From contig NZ_JAFLRH010000015.1 of the NCBI RefSeq assembly GCF_017310645.1, positions 62,001 through 126,000 of the forward strand: a stretch of DNA of 64,000 nt, read 5' to 3'. Numbering within the stretch: position 1 is the first letter of the stretch; each line of letters opens with the position of its first letter. This DNA comes from Paradesulfitobacterium ferrireducens (GTDB taxonomy: Bacteria > Bacillota > Desulfitobacteriia > Desulfitobacteriales > Desulfitobacteriaceae). Positions 17,832-26,024 of this stretch are shown here, one piece after another. The notes below the pieces were generated by a model. It saw only the letters and a program-made list of their open reading frames with translations. It was not told where the DNA came from and did not search any database. The position numbers and the translations under genes are program-made.

Positions 17832-19055
17832 CTACCCCAGCACTTGTCCGGCAAGTTGCAGCAGTTCGGCATCCACACCGGTACCTGCTCCCTTAGCCAG
17901 AATCTCCAGCGCTTTTCCGGCCGACAGCGCTTCCCGATACGGTCTCTCCTCTGTTAAGGCTGCAAAAATATCGGCAATCGTCATCAAGCGCGAACCTATA
18001 GTCAGGTCATTCGCTGTAAATCCGAAGGGATAGCCCAAGCCATCCATCCGTTCATGGTGATAAGCGGCCCACTCGACCAATTCCGCAGGGAACCCCGCTT
18101 CGGTTAGCAGGCGATGCGTATAGTAGGAATGCGTGCGGATTATCTCAAGCTCTTCCAACTCTAGCTTGCCCGGTTTATCCAGAATCTTATTCGGCACCGC
18201 CAGTTTGCCTAAATCATGAAGCAAGCCGGCGAGATATATCTCCCTTTGTTTTTCTTTGTCCCAGCTCAGCGCTGCCGCTAATTCCTGTACTGTTTCCGCC
18301 ACGGCATGAGAATGCCTGGCCGTAAATTGACTCTTCTGGTCGACGAGTCCGGCAAACATTTCCGCCAATAGAACAGTAAATCCCCGGTCCCACTCCCAGT
18401 TGGAAAGAGATATTCCTTTTAGTTCAAGCTGTCCCAGGACAATATTAGGCAAGTCAGGCTGCTCCAGATTAAGCCAAAAAGCTTCCCTCCCGGCCACCTT
18501 GGTAAATACCTGAGCCACTTCAGGAAAGACCAAGCGGCCGCTGTTTTCCTTGACCCAGCGGATCAAGCGCTCCCGTTCCGCATAGGTCTGAACGCGCCTT
18601 TCCATCATAATATCAAGGTGGTCTGCCAGAGCCAGAATCCGGGCAAAAAGAGGAACTTCCTGCGCATCGACCCCGGTCACCCCGTGTTCCCTCACAGGCG
18701 CCTCGTGATGGTAACGGATCGCCGGCGCCAGGATTTCTCCCGCCGGGAAATTTTCAACCATTTTTGCTCCAACCAAAGAATGCTCCCGCATCCGCTGGGG
18801 GGCTCCGTGACACTGTCTGAACTCGGCGATTGCCCCGATATCATGGAGCAAGCCGGCCACCGTTAAATGAAACAGATCCTCTTGCCTGAGGCCCATCATT
18901 TTCCCCAGACATAGTGAAATATAGGCAACACGCTCCCCATGCTGCCGCCCGATTTGAAACTGAAACCCGCGTTCAAACTCTTCATCCACCAAGGCCAGGT
19001 CAAGCGCCCTGGCGAAACTCCACATCCTTTTAAGATAGTGTGCTGTTAGCATCAT
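17832..19055 (-). CDS. Double HD-domain protein, HD-GYP-like (probable c-di-nucleotide phosphodiesterase)
   Basis: The 407-aa protein has two HD-type domains. The first (about residues 35-165) has HDIGAIAEF and RYHHEAP but no GYP and looks diverged. The second (about 235-390) has [13 protein letters not shown] and [14 protein letters not shown], the full HD-GYP signature for cyclic-di-GMP hydrolysis. No membrane segment is seen. Its ATG overlaps the end of the globin-coupled receptor gene, so the two are translationally coupled and the receptor may signal to this enzyme. Partnership is inference. Confidence 0.87.
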   Translation of the reverse strand: MMLTAHYLKRMWSFARALDLALVDEEFERGFQFQIGRQHGERVAYISLCLGKMMGLRQEDLFHLTVAGLLHDIGAIAEFRQCHGAPQRMREHSLVGAKMVENFPAGEILAPAIRYHHEAPVREHGVTGVDAQEVPLFARILALADHLDIMMERRVQTYAERERLIRWVKENSGRLVFPEVAQVFTKVAGREAFWLNLEQPDLPNIVLGQLELKGISLSNWEWDRGFTVLLAEMFAGLVDQKSQFTARHSHAVAETVQELAAALSWDKEKQREIYLAGLLHDLGKLAVPNKILDKPGKLELEELEIIRTHSYYTHRLLTEAGFPAELVEWAAYHHERMDGLGYPFGFTANDLTIGSRLMTIADIFAALTEERPYREALSAGKALEILAKGAGTGVDAELLQLAGQVLG

Positions 19056-20296
19056 GCTCTCAATCCCATCTGAGCCAGGTTGGTGGCCGAACCGGCCACA
19101 TCTTCGGAGGCCGCACCGATCTGGCCTGCAGTTAAGGCTAAAGCATCAATCTGGGAAGCAATCTGTTGCACCTGTTGGATGCTGGAGTTAATGGCGGACA
19201 TGATTTCATCAAAGCGGCTGACGACTTCACCTGCCTCAGCGGCTGCTTCCTCCATAGCCCCAGTGGTCTTGGCAATGGCCTGGTTAACGGCTAGGGTATT
19301 CTGCTTGGTGAGGGCAATCATAGCGCTGATCTCTTTCACGGATTGTTCCGAATGACTGGCCAGCTTTTTAACTTCCTCTGCCACCACCCCGAAACCGCGC
19401 CCGCTGTCCCCGGCCCGGGCGGCTTCAATGGCCGCGTTTAAGGCCAGAAGGTTGGTCTGGGATGCAATCTCCTTAATTACATCCGTAACCGAAGCTATTT
19501 TGGCGGAACTCTGATCCAGTTCCAGCATTTTCCCTTTCATCTCGGCAGTCATCTGGGCCAAATTCAGTATCCTCTCCGAGATCAACTTGATCTTGTGCTG
19601 ACCCTCATGGGCCAGGACATCCACTTGGCGCGAGAACTGGGCTGCCTCTCCGGCGGTCTTCGAAATAACTTCCGTCGCCTCGTGCATTTGCGTCGCAGAT
19701 GCCGCCGTTTCCTCAGAAGTTGCCGCCAGAGCCTGGCTGGCTTCACTGACCCGGCGCTGAAGCGCGTCCAGTTCCTCGAGGGCCGCTTGCAGTTCCGTTT
19801 TTTTATCGATTTCCTGCATATAAAACTGAATGTAGCTCGCCATCACCACTTGCTGGTCAAAACTCAGGATACGCAAGAGAGCCAGTGTCAGGCGCATCCC
19901 TTGTTCCGGCTTCTTGCGGCAGGCCTTGAAAATCCGGGGTACGATCTCATCATACAGGGTCTGATATGCGCTTAAGTAATAAAAAGGGGGCAAATCGATG
20001 CGCTTATGTACTTCCCCTATTTTGAGACGCCAAGCGATAAATCCCTCGTCAATCTTTGAGGGAGCCAGAGTAAGCAGGTATTTCTTCATCGTTACCTTTA
20101 AGCGATCCACACTGGAAAACCGGTCCACAATGTCTTTGAGGCCGCCGAGCTTTAAAACATGCTGATAAAAGTTATCTACAATTTCCTCCGCCTCACGCTC
20201 GAGAATCGGATAGAGTTCTTTCAGCAAAGCCAGTTCTTGAGCGTCCATTTTTAACATCTGTAATGATTCATTCATACTAAAACGTAGTTCAGACAT
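19052..20296 (-). CDS. Globin-coupled chemoreceptor (HemAT-like, soluble methyl-accepting protein)
   Basis: The N-terminal ~175 residues form a protoglobin/globin-coupled sensor domain. Its proximal haem histidine is probably in [21 protein letters not shown] coiled coil leads into a chemoreceptor signalling domain with the invariant hairpin [20 protein letters not shown] (about 285-305). No membrane helix is present, so it is cytoplasmic and likely senses O2, NO or CO through haem. I prefer the ATG at 20296 with GAGGTGG upstream; a GTG at 20308 overlaps that site. It is followed by the double-HD gene with a 4-bp overlap. No CheW or CheA gene is in the window. Confidence 0.92.
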   Translation of the reverse strand: MSELRFSMNESLQMLKMDAQELALLKELYPILEREAEEIVDNFYQHVLKLGGLKDIVDRFSSVDRLKVTMKKYLLTLAPSKIDEGFIAWRLKIGEVHKRIDLPPFYYLSAYQTLYDEIVPRIFKACRKKPEQGMRLTLALLRILSFDQQVVMASYIQFYMQEIDKKTELQAALEELDALQRRVSEASQALAATSEETAASATQMHEATEVISKTAGEAAQFSRQVDVLAHEGQHKIKLISERILNLAQMTAEMKGKMLELDQSSAKIASVTDVIKEIASQTNLLALNAAIEAARAGDSGRGFGVVAEEVKKLASHSEQSVKEISAMIALTKQNTLAVNQAIAKTTGAMEEAAAEAGEVVSRFDEIMSAINSSIQQVQQIASQIDALALTAGQIGAASEDVAGSATNLAQMGLRA

Positions 20297-20352
20297 TTCT
20301 TTAACCACCTCTCACTTAAAGCTAAACTATTTTTTTCAGCAGTTGCCAAACT

Positions 20353-20754
20353 TTACCCTTTAGTTGAAGCTTCTTGCTCTCTGTCTTTTTCGGATACAAA
20401 ATCTTTCCCGTACACTAAAATTCCTAAGGCTGTAAGCACCACATTCACCGTACAGAACGAATCGTGTTCATCAATGGCACAGTCATCACAAATACTCTGA
20501 ACTTCCTGAAAGGCATCATGAAGCTCAATCTGGTCAAATCGTTCCGCCACCAGCGGGACACTGCGGAACATTGCGAATATATCTTCCGGAATCTTATCCG
20601 AAAACTTCTCCCCTGTCTGAGCCGAGGCTCCTAAGATTTCCTTCGCCATAAACAACTGGCACAGAGCCGTGCAATGACAGCCTGGCTTGCACGCTTTATC
20701 CATCTTGGAAAACGCTTTATACGCGCTTAGTTTGCTAAATCCCTGCTGGCCCAT
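20353..20754 (-). CDS. Cysteine-rich hypothetical protein
   Basis: I do not recognise this family. The protein has about 133 aa and seven cysteines in two groups: CKPGCHCTALC near residue 23 and CDDCAIDEHDSFC near residue 90. Such spacing could bind an Fe-S cluster or zinc. The C-terminus is charged and no signal peptide or membrane helix is seen. I chose the ATG at 20754, with AAGGAAG 7 bp upstream, over a TTG two codons earlier. It lies between the siroheme reductase-like gene and the globin receptor, with gaps of 56-67 bp, in what looks like one operon. Confidence 0.75.
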   Translation of the reverse strand: MGQQGFSKLSAYKAFSKMDKACKPGCHCTALCQLFMAKEILGASAQTGEKFSDKIPEDIFAMFRSVPLVAERFDQIELHDAFQEVQSICDDCAIDEHDSFCTVNVVLTALGILVYGKDFVSEKDREQEASTKG

Positions 20755-20821
20755 AAGCAACTTCCTTTCTCATGTAAAATCCCTACCATAACTATTTCAA
20801 TCTGTCCGCAAGAATTCCTCT

Positions 20822-21568
20822 TTACTCTGCAAGCACTTTCGCTACAGCCTGTTCAAACCGCTCCATCCCGGTCTTATCCAAGACATGATAAAGGCGGATT
20901 CTCTTTCCCAACTCTTCCCGGTATTCCTCTGCCCCTTCGGCATACAGTTCCAAAATACGCCGCACAGCTACCGGCACTTGGGCCCGCGTGACCCCTTTGC
21001 GGATCAACGACCCATGCCGGGGATTCATGCCCGACTCCGTACCCCCGATCCAAAGTGAAAACTTCCCGCGCGGCTCCGCCATCAGGCCGATATCGTGACA
21101 CTGAACGCCGGAACAATTGCGCGGGCAGCCGGAGATTCCGATTTTAAAATCCCAGGGCAAGACAGTACCATAAAACTCCGCATCCAGAGCCTGAGCTAAT
21201 TCCAAAGTATCCCCACGCGAATTTTTCGAAAAACCCTTGCCCGGACAAGATACGATATTGCGCACACTTCCATTCAGACAGGCTGGACGCAAACTCGCTT
21301 CTTCAAGCTGGATCAATGCAGAAGCAACCCGCTCTTTAGGGATAAGCAGAATGGGAGCCATCCGGCGGCTATTCTTAATGATGCCGTCATCCCCGACAAT
21401 CTCCCCCATCACTTTAACCTGCCTCCCGGTAAGAATCCCTCCCGGTACATTGAGCAAAATGGCCATCAGTCCATTTGCCTGTTCCGCGATACCCCATGTG
21501 ATTCCGCTGGAACACGAAACCACCTCCCCCGTCCAGCTAAAGCGGCTGTCCTGCACTAATTTAGTCAC
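20822..21568 (-). CDS. Small nitrite/sulfite reductase-like protein with altered cluster ligand
   Basis: The protein has about 248 aa with one ferredoxin-like half domain and one siroheme/[4Fe-4S] domain. This is much smaller than NirA/CysI and similar to small anaerobic sulfite reductase-type proteins. The usual ligands are C-x5-C and C-x3-C. Here the second motif is intact (GCPRNC) but the first reads CPGKGFSK: the second Cys is Ser (codon at 21227-21229). The start is the GTG at 21568, preceded by AAGGAGAG; upstream in-frame codons lie inside a repeat element. It heads the operon with the Cys-rich protein, globin receptor and HD protein. Activity is uncertain. Confidence 0.82.
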   Translation of the reverse strand: MTKLVQDSRFSWTGEVVSCSSGITWGIAEQANGLMAILLNVPGGILTGRQVKVMGEIVGDDGIIKNSRRMAPILLIPKERVASALIQLEEASLRPACLNGSVRNIVSCPGKGFSKNSRGDTLELAQALDAEFYGTVLPWDFKIGISGCPRNCSGVQCHDIGLMAEPRGKFSLWIGGTESGMNPRHGSLIRKGVTRAQVPVAVRRILELYAEGAEEYREELGKRIRLYHVLDKTGMERFEQAVAKVLAE

Positions 21569-21640
21569 CGCTGATTTCTCTCCTTTCTTGAGATATAAGA
21601 CCCTTGATTTATACCCGAAACTTATTCTGACTTCTGCCCT

Positions 21641-21827
21641 GTAACATGCCGGCAAGCTACCTTGCCCGCTCACCACGCGCCGGAGCTGCTCGCTTGTCGA
21701 CTCGCTACCGCGCCAAACCTTTGGGTAATACCTGGAGTGAACCGTGGCGCGGCTTCACGCTTCGTCGACTGCGCTCACGACGCTCCTCTGCTCTACGGTT
21801 CGCTCCGCAAGGTAGCTTGCCTGTTAC
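21641..21827. repeat. 187-bp palindrome-rich dispersed repeat, copy A
   Basis: The ends are inverted: GTAACATGCCGGCAAGCTAC and CTTGC at the left answer GCAAGGTAGCTTGCCTGTTAC at the right. Inside, CCGCGCCA and TGGCGCGG form a second dyad. Copy B at 50088-50274 has the same length with only a few differences. Homology continues about 48 bp to the right, including a small hairpin with compensating changes. It sits about 70 bp upstream of the siroheme reductase-like gene. No open frame inside it looks like a gene. Confidence 0.88.
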
Positions 21828-22007
21828 ATTCATCAGTGGTGCTGCGTAGCAGCATGGAAGTCTGACTCCTGACTCCAGACTCCTTATTACCGCAACACTA
21901 TATTGATTAACGTATTTCGATTAATTCTAAAAAAGTCCTGCCTGATTCCGGGGAGAGACTCTAAATTTTCGTTAAAGTGGGATAATGACCAATTTCGGGG
22001 TAGAGAA
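21828..22007. other. Intergenic region between repeat copy A and the zinc-ribbon gene
   Basis: It holds the right flank of the repeat (a GCTGC/GCAGC mini-hairpin, 21839-21852), a short run of TCTGACTCCTGACTCCAGAC words (21860-21884), then AT-rich DNA. No gene is seen. Confidence 0.5.
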
Positions 22008-22033
22008 AACCGGCGGGTTATTCCTCGCCGGTT
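22008..22033 (-). terminator. Terminator of the zinc-ribbon gene
   Basis: On the minus strand AACCGGCG and CGCCGGTT pair across about 10 bases and are followed by TTCTCT. It begins 38 bp after the stop codon. Confidence 0.65.
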
Positions 22034-22070
22034 CTAATTGGTGGCTATTCTATTCTTTTTAGGAAGTAAT

Positions 22071-22286
22071 TCATCCAGCCTGCTTCCGTTTTAAGCGGCT
22101 CTTGGCATTGACCAAAACCGTATCCGATCCAAGCTTAAGAGAATCCACCGTTCCGTCGGCCAAAATCCGGAATATTTTAATATGGCCCTCATCTACAGTC
22201 CACTCATGACAGCACTCACTGCAATAATACCGTTCCCGTCCGATTCTCCCTACCAAACGTGCTCCGCAAAAAGGACAGCGGCTCAT
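22071..22286 (-). CDS. Small zinc-ribbon protein
   Basis: 71-aa protein with two CxxC pairs (CPFCGARLVGR and YYCSECCHEW), a classic zinc ribbon. A short basic C-terminus (KSRLKRKQAG) follows. I chose the ATG at 22286 because GGAGGAGG lies 8 bp upstream; a longer frame starting at 22502 has no coding character before that point. The function is unknown. A nucleic-acid-binding or metal-chaperone role is possible. Confidence 0.8.
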   Translation of the reverse strand: MSRCPFCGARLVGRIGRERYYCSECCHEWTVDEGHIKIFRILADGTVDSLKLGSDTVLVNAKSRLKRKQAG

Positions 22287-22457
22287 GTCTTGTTCCTCCT
22301 CCCTGTAACCCAAAAGAAACATGGATTTATTATACCAATTAAACGTTAAATTTTCGTTAAGAAATTGTGAAATTTTTATAAAGTTGGTTCTAACTTTACA
22401 TATATACCACGATTGCCGCCAAAAGTAAATAGGGAATTTCATTGAACACCCAAAATT

Positions 22458-22498
22458 AACATGCCGCTGCAAACTTCCATAGTACGCAGCGGCATGTT
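22458..22498 (-). terminator. Terminator of the dehydratase-fumarase operon
   Basis: On the minus strand ACATGCCGCTGC and GCAGCGGCATGT form a perfect 12-bp stem with a 15-base loop, followed by TAATTTT. It lies about 60 bp after the fumarase beta stop. Confidence 0.8.
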
Positions 22499-22558
22499 TC
22501 AATTTAATATTTAGTTCCGCTTCTCTCGGACCGCGGACTTCGAACCTCGAACTTCGTA

Positions 22559-23116
22559 CTAGCTCTGGCGGTACTGGGCTTTCCCCGTTTCGTAAAGATT
22601 ATTTCCCTGGCTGTCGATAATCACCATCGCCGGAAAATCCTTCACTTCCAGGCGCCGCACCGCCTCCGGGCCAAGTTCAGGGTACGCGATCACCTCAGCG
22701 GAAACAATCCGCTTCGCCATCAAAGCCCCTGCGCCCCCGATTGCTCCGAAGTACACCGCTCCGTGTTCCTTCATGGCTGAGATAACTTCAGCAGAGCGCA
22801 GGCCCTTTCCGATCATCCCGGTAAGCCCTTTGCCGATCAAAGTCGGGGAATAAGCGTCCATGCGGCCGCTCGTGGTGGGACCGGCCGACCCGATCACCTG
22901 TCCGGGTTTGGGCGGCGTCGGGCCGACAAAATAGATGATTTGCTCCCGGATGTCAAAGGGAAGCTCTTCCCCTCTGGCCAAGGCTTCAATCATTTTTTTG
23001 TGCGCGGCATCCCGCCCCGTATAAATCACTCCGCTGATTAAGACATTATCCCCGGCCTTAAGAGTGCGCACCATCTCATGGGTGAAAGGAGTTTCAATCC
23101 GGATAACATCTGCCAT
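22559..23116 (-). CDS. Fe-S fumarate hydratase, beta (C-terminal) subunit
   Basis: Second subunit of class I fumarase or a related Fe-S hydro-lyase (tartrate dehydratase family), catalysing the hydration of fumarate to malate and the reverse. The 185-aa protein has the conserved IYTGRDAAHKKM, GPTTSGRMDAYSP and KGLTGMIGKGLRSAEV stretches. It overlaps the alpha subunit stop by one base. Fumarate and tartrate specificity cannot be separated by sequence reading alone. Confidence 0.92.
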   Translation of the reverse strand: MADVIRIETPFTHEMVRTLKAGDNVLISGVIYTGRDAAHKKMIEALARGEELPFDIREQIIYFVGPTPPKPGQVIGSAGPTTSGRMDAYSPTLIGKGLTGMIGKGLRSAEVISAMKEHGAVYFGAIGGAGALMAKRIVSAEVIAYPELGPEAVRRLEVKDFPAMVIIDSQGNNLYETGKAQYRQS

Positions 23117-23973
23117 TATTCATTCCTCCCTTCAAGGGTTACTTCCTGATGGCGGGTCGCGTGGCAGTTAATATTCACGGCCACCGGCATCCCGGCAATA
23201 TGGGTCGGATAGACCTCCAAGTGTACCGCCAAGGCCGTGGTGTTTCCACCAAATCCTTGGGGTCCTATTCCCAGTTTATTAATGCGCTCTAAGAGTTCTT
23301 GCTCAATCTTAGCCAGGCGCTCCTCCGGATTCGGCTGGCCCAAAGTACGGGTCAAAGCCTTTTTCGCTAGGAAAGTGGCCTTTTCCATGGTTCCGCCGAC
23401 CCCAACACCCACCACAATCGGGGGGCAAGGGTTCCCGCCGGCTTTATCCACCGTCTCCACGACGAAATTCATCGCGCCTTCCAGGCCCTCGGAAGGCTTG
23501 CACATTTTAAGCGCACCCATGTTCTCACTGCCAAACCCTTTAGGAGCCACGGTAATGTGAATTTTATCTCCAGGAACGATATCATAATGAATGATAGCCG
23601 GCGTGTTGTCCCCGGTATTTACCCGTTCAAACGGATCATTAACCACGGATTTGCGCAAGAACCCCTTTTCATACCCGCGCCTCACTCCTTCATTCAAAGC
23701 CTCGGTCAAGGATCCGCCTACCACGTGGACATCCTGCCCGACTTCCGCGAACACCACGGCCATACCCGTGTCCTGGCACATCGGCACTCTTTCCTCATGG
23801 GCAATGGCCGCGTTTTCAATTAAACGTTCTAAGACCTCGCGCCCCAAGGGAGAACTTTCGGTTTGCAAAGCCTTTTTAAACCCGGTCATGATATCCGCGC
23901 CCAAATCATAATTGGCTTCAATGCAGAGTTTTTCCACCGCGTCACTAATTTCACTAACATGAATTTGTTTCAC
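23116..23973 (-). CDS. Fe-S fumarate hydratase, alpha (N-terminal) subunit
   Basis: The 285-aa protein carries the [4Fe-4S] cluster of the class I hydro-lyase. The three expected cysteines are visible in MCQDTGMAV, LKMCKPSEG and GGNPCPPIVVGVGVGGT. The conserved GFGGNTTALAVHLEVYPTH is near the C-terminus. The ATG follows GGGAGAAAAGTG. It lies 24 bp after the activase gene, in an operon with a 2-hydroxyacyl-CoA dehydratase-type subunit, which is an unusual partnership. Confidence 0.93.
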   Translation of the reverse strand: MKQIHVSEISDAVEKLCIEANYDLGADIMTGFKKALQTESSPLGREVLERLIENAAIAHEERVPMCQDTGMAVVFAEVGQDVHVVGGSLTEALNEGVRRGYEKGFLRKSVVNDPFERVNTGDNTPAIIHYDIVPGDKIHITVAPKGFGSENMGALKMCKPSEGLEGAMNFVVETVDKAGGNPCPPIVVGVGVGGTMEKATFLAKKALTRTLGQPNPEERLAKIEQELLERINKLGIGPQGFGGNTTALAVHLEVYPTHIAGMPVAVNINCHATRHQEVTLEGRNE

Positions 23974-23997
23974 TTTTCTCCCTCTTTCACCTTAATT

Positions 23998-24765
23998 TTA
24001 TTCCTTCAGGCCATAGAGACAGCAGCCGATCGCTCCGTTAAACTGGGGCTCCGGTGGGACAATCACCTCCCGCCTGCTTCCTTCTGCCAGCAGCTTGCGC
24101 ACTGCCGCATTATAGGCCACTCCGCCGGTGAAAACCAGGGTTTCCCCCGGAAATGACCGGAGCAGGGGCAAAATGCGTTTAATAATCGTGGCATTCACTC
24201 CCGCAGCCAGCCTGGCGATCGGATAACCTTCCGCAATCCGGCCGATGAGCTCACTCTCTCCAAAGACGGCACAGGTTGAACTTAATTCCACCGGATCTGC
24301 TTCGTACCCGCCCAGTTCTGCCAGTGAAATTCCGAGAACCGTGCTCATATTCTCCAGATATCGTCCCGAGGAAGCGGCGCACTTGTCATTCGTCAGAAAA
24401 TCTGTCATTTTCCCTTTTAGTACTTGAATAATCTTGCTGTCTTGTCCTCCCAGGTCCACTAATGTAAAATCCTGCAGTCCTGTCTGCCACACTGCTCCCA
24501 GGACATGGGCCTTCAATTCGGGAATGGCCGTGCCGCCCGCCAGTTCCAGGGTGTTGCGGCCATATCCGGTTGAAATCACCCGTTCCACTTGCGGAAGCCC
24601 CAGCGCGCGGAAATCGACTTTGAGCTTGCCCTCTTCTTTGCGTCCATACTCCCGGTAGAACTGGATGGTGTCGATTTTTTCCAGGCGCATGATGCGAAAA
24701 GGCTCCATGAGGGCCAGCTTCACACTCCTGCTTCCCAAATCCACTCCGCATACCGTCGTGGGCAA
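23998..24765 (-). CDS. Second acyl-CoA dehydratase activase (ASKHA ATPase)
   Basis: About 255 aa. The phosphate-binding motif GVDLGSRSVKLAL is at the start, VDLGGQDSKIIQVL near residue 105, the cluster-ligand region NDKCAASSGRYLENM near 130 and SSTCAVFGESELIG near 165. It provides ATP-driven electrons to the adjacent dehydratase-type subunit. I prefer the TTG at 24765, which has GGAGG at good distance; a GTG three codons earlier overlaps that site. It lies 51 bp after the dehydratase-type gene. Confidence 0.92.
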   Translation of the reverse strand: MPTTVCGVDLGSRSVKLALMEPFRIMRLEKIDTIQFYREYGRKEEGKLKVDFRALGLPQVERVISTGYGRNTLELAGGTAIPELKAHVLGAVWQTGLQDFTLVDLGGQDSKIIQVLKGKMTDFLTNDKCAASSGRYLENMSTVLGISLAELGGYEADPVELSSTCAVFGESELIGRIAEGYPIARLAAGVNATIIKRILPLLRSFPGETLVFTGGVAYNAAVRKLLAEGSRREVIVPPEPQFNGAIGCCLYGLKE

Positions 24766-24816
24766 AGCCCTCACCTCCGTTTCTTACGGCCAATCAGTCC
24801 AACACTGAAAAAGCAT

Positions 24817-25827
24817 CTAATCTTGAAGCATTTGCAAAAAAGATTCCAGGCGCATTTTCGTACGGGCGTCCAGACCGGTCGGATTTTCTCCTTCGATCGT
24901 GAGCATCGGGCAATTCAGTTTTTTCCGGATGATCAGATCCTCAATCTGGCGGTAGCAAAAGCTTTGGGTATAATGAATGATCCCATCCAGCTGCCGCCGT
25001 TCAATTTCCCGGGCAATATCCTCAATCCGGCCAAATACCGGGTAGGGATAAGTATATAACCGGTACTGTTCCACAATATCAGGCGTGGCAAAAGGCATGC
25101 TAAACATCCGCTGCACCTCATTAAAGACCACCCGCGCCCCCTGGTTCTCGATAAAGTCATAAAGCTCGGGGAAAATGGGAGGAACCCCGATAAACCCAAG
25201 GCGGACTTCCCGTTTACCCTTAGAATTGCCGCCCGAACGTTCAGGCCAGGGAGTGCGCTCTTTGGCTTTAGCGATAAATTCATCCAGTTCCCGGGCGAAC
25301 CCTTCCGGATCCCCGTTAAAATCCGAACAGGAAACTAGCATCAGGTGGTTCTCAAATCCGCTGACTTTGTTGTCTTCCCAGGTCAGGCGGTCAATCTCCC
25401 AGGCACGGGCACGCACCCGGTCAAGCCGCTCTTTCTGGCCCTGAACCTCTTCCCAAGTCGTGCCTAAGGCTTGAATCAGCTTCTCTATCTGCAGGCGCAG
25501 CATGTCCGCATCCCGGTCATAAGGAAAGGCAAAGGGGATAATTTCCAGCCCTTCGACAGACCATGTCTCCATCAGGGCGTGGGTATTGCTGCAATCTCCC
25601 TGGGTGACCGCAATAATCCGGCGAATATCCGGGTTCATCAGAGCCGTAGAATAAAGCCCTTTAATCCAGCCGCAGACATTGCGCGGATACCCTGACAGCT
25701 CCGCCTCTTCCACCCGCTTCATCGCTTCCGTGCTTGTAATAAAAATGTTATTTAAATCAACAGGAATTTCTCCGGCCGCATAGACCACCTCCACAGGTAC
25801 GGTGGTCGTCATTCCGATCTTACCCAT
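24817..25827 (-). CDS. 2-hydroxyacyl-CoA dehydratase family subunit (HgdB-like, single subunit)
   Basis: 336 aa, shorter than the classical HgdB (~380) and the double-cubane reductases (~420). Candidate cluster cysteines are in RNVCGWIKGLY, TQGDCSNTHAL and TQSFCYRQIEDL. The C-terminal CPMLTIEGENPTGLDARTKM is typical for the superfamily. Only one such subunit and one activase are present, so the classical alpha/beta pair is missing. It may be a homodimeric reductase or dehydratase. It heads the operon with activase and fumarase. The ATG has GGGAG upstream. Confidence 0.85.
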   Translation of the reverse strand: MGKIGMTTTVPVEVVYAAGEIPVDLNNIFITSTEAMKRVEEAELSGYPRNVCGWIKGLYSTALMNPDIRRIIAVTQGDCSNTHALMETWSVEGLEIIPFAFPYDRDADMLRLQIEKLIQALGTTWEEVQGQKERLDRVRARAWEIDRLTWEDNKVSGFENHLMLVSCSDFNGDPEGFARELDEFIAKAKERTPWPERSGGNSKGKREVRLGFIGVPPIFPELYDFIENQGARVVFNEVQRMFSMPFATPDIVEQYRLYTYPYPVFGRIEDIAREIERRQLDGIIHYTQSFCYRQIEDLIIRKKLNCPMLTIEGENPTGLDARTKMRLESFLQMLQD

Positions 25828-25840
25828 GATTTACTCCCGA

Positions 25841-25920
25841 ATTCTTATTAGCGCTAAACCGAATTTCTCATAGTGCTAATTAATTTCTATTAGTGCAAAT
25901 TAATTTCTATTAATGATAAT
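25841..25920. promoter_or_regulatory. Four phased imperfect repeats upstream of the dehydratase-fumarase operon
   Basis: Cores TTAGCGCTAA (25848-25857), ATAGTGCTAAT (25870-25880), TTAGTGCAAAT (25890-25900) and TTAATGATAAT (25910-25920) recur at steps of 22, 20 and 20 bp, each preceded by AATTTCT or similar. The first core is a perfect palindrome. Two-turn spacing right before the start codon suggests cooperative binding of a repressor or activator. Confidence 0.6.
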
Positions 25921-25927
25921 GTTTAAA

Positions 25928-25946
25928 GGTGAGCCCTAGCTCACCC
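25928..25946 (-). terminator. Hairpin downstream of murI
   Basis: GGTGAGC and GCTCACC pair across CCTA. On the minus strand it is followed by TTTAAAC, a weak T tract. It lies about 80 bp after the murI stop. Confidence 0.4.
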
Positions 25947-26024
25947 AATTGATATCATTTCTACTTTATCATAAACCTATGCTATAAGACTTGCAAGACG
26001 CTTACAATATATAGAATTTAGGAT

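Noticed and set aside
21646-21865. Two 67-codon frames in repeat copy A (and the same in copy B at 50060-50312)
   Set aside because: They are identical between copies because the DNA is repeated; the product is Arg/Ser-rich without domain, start site or family.
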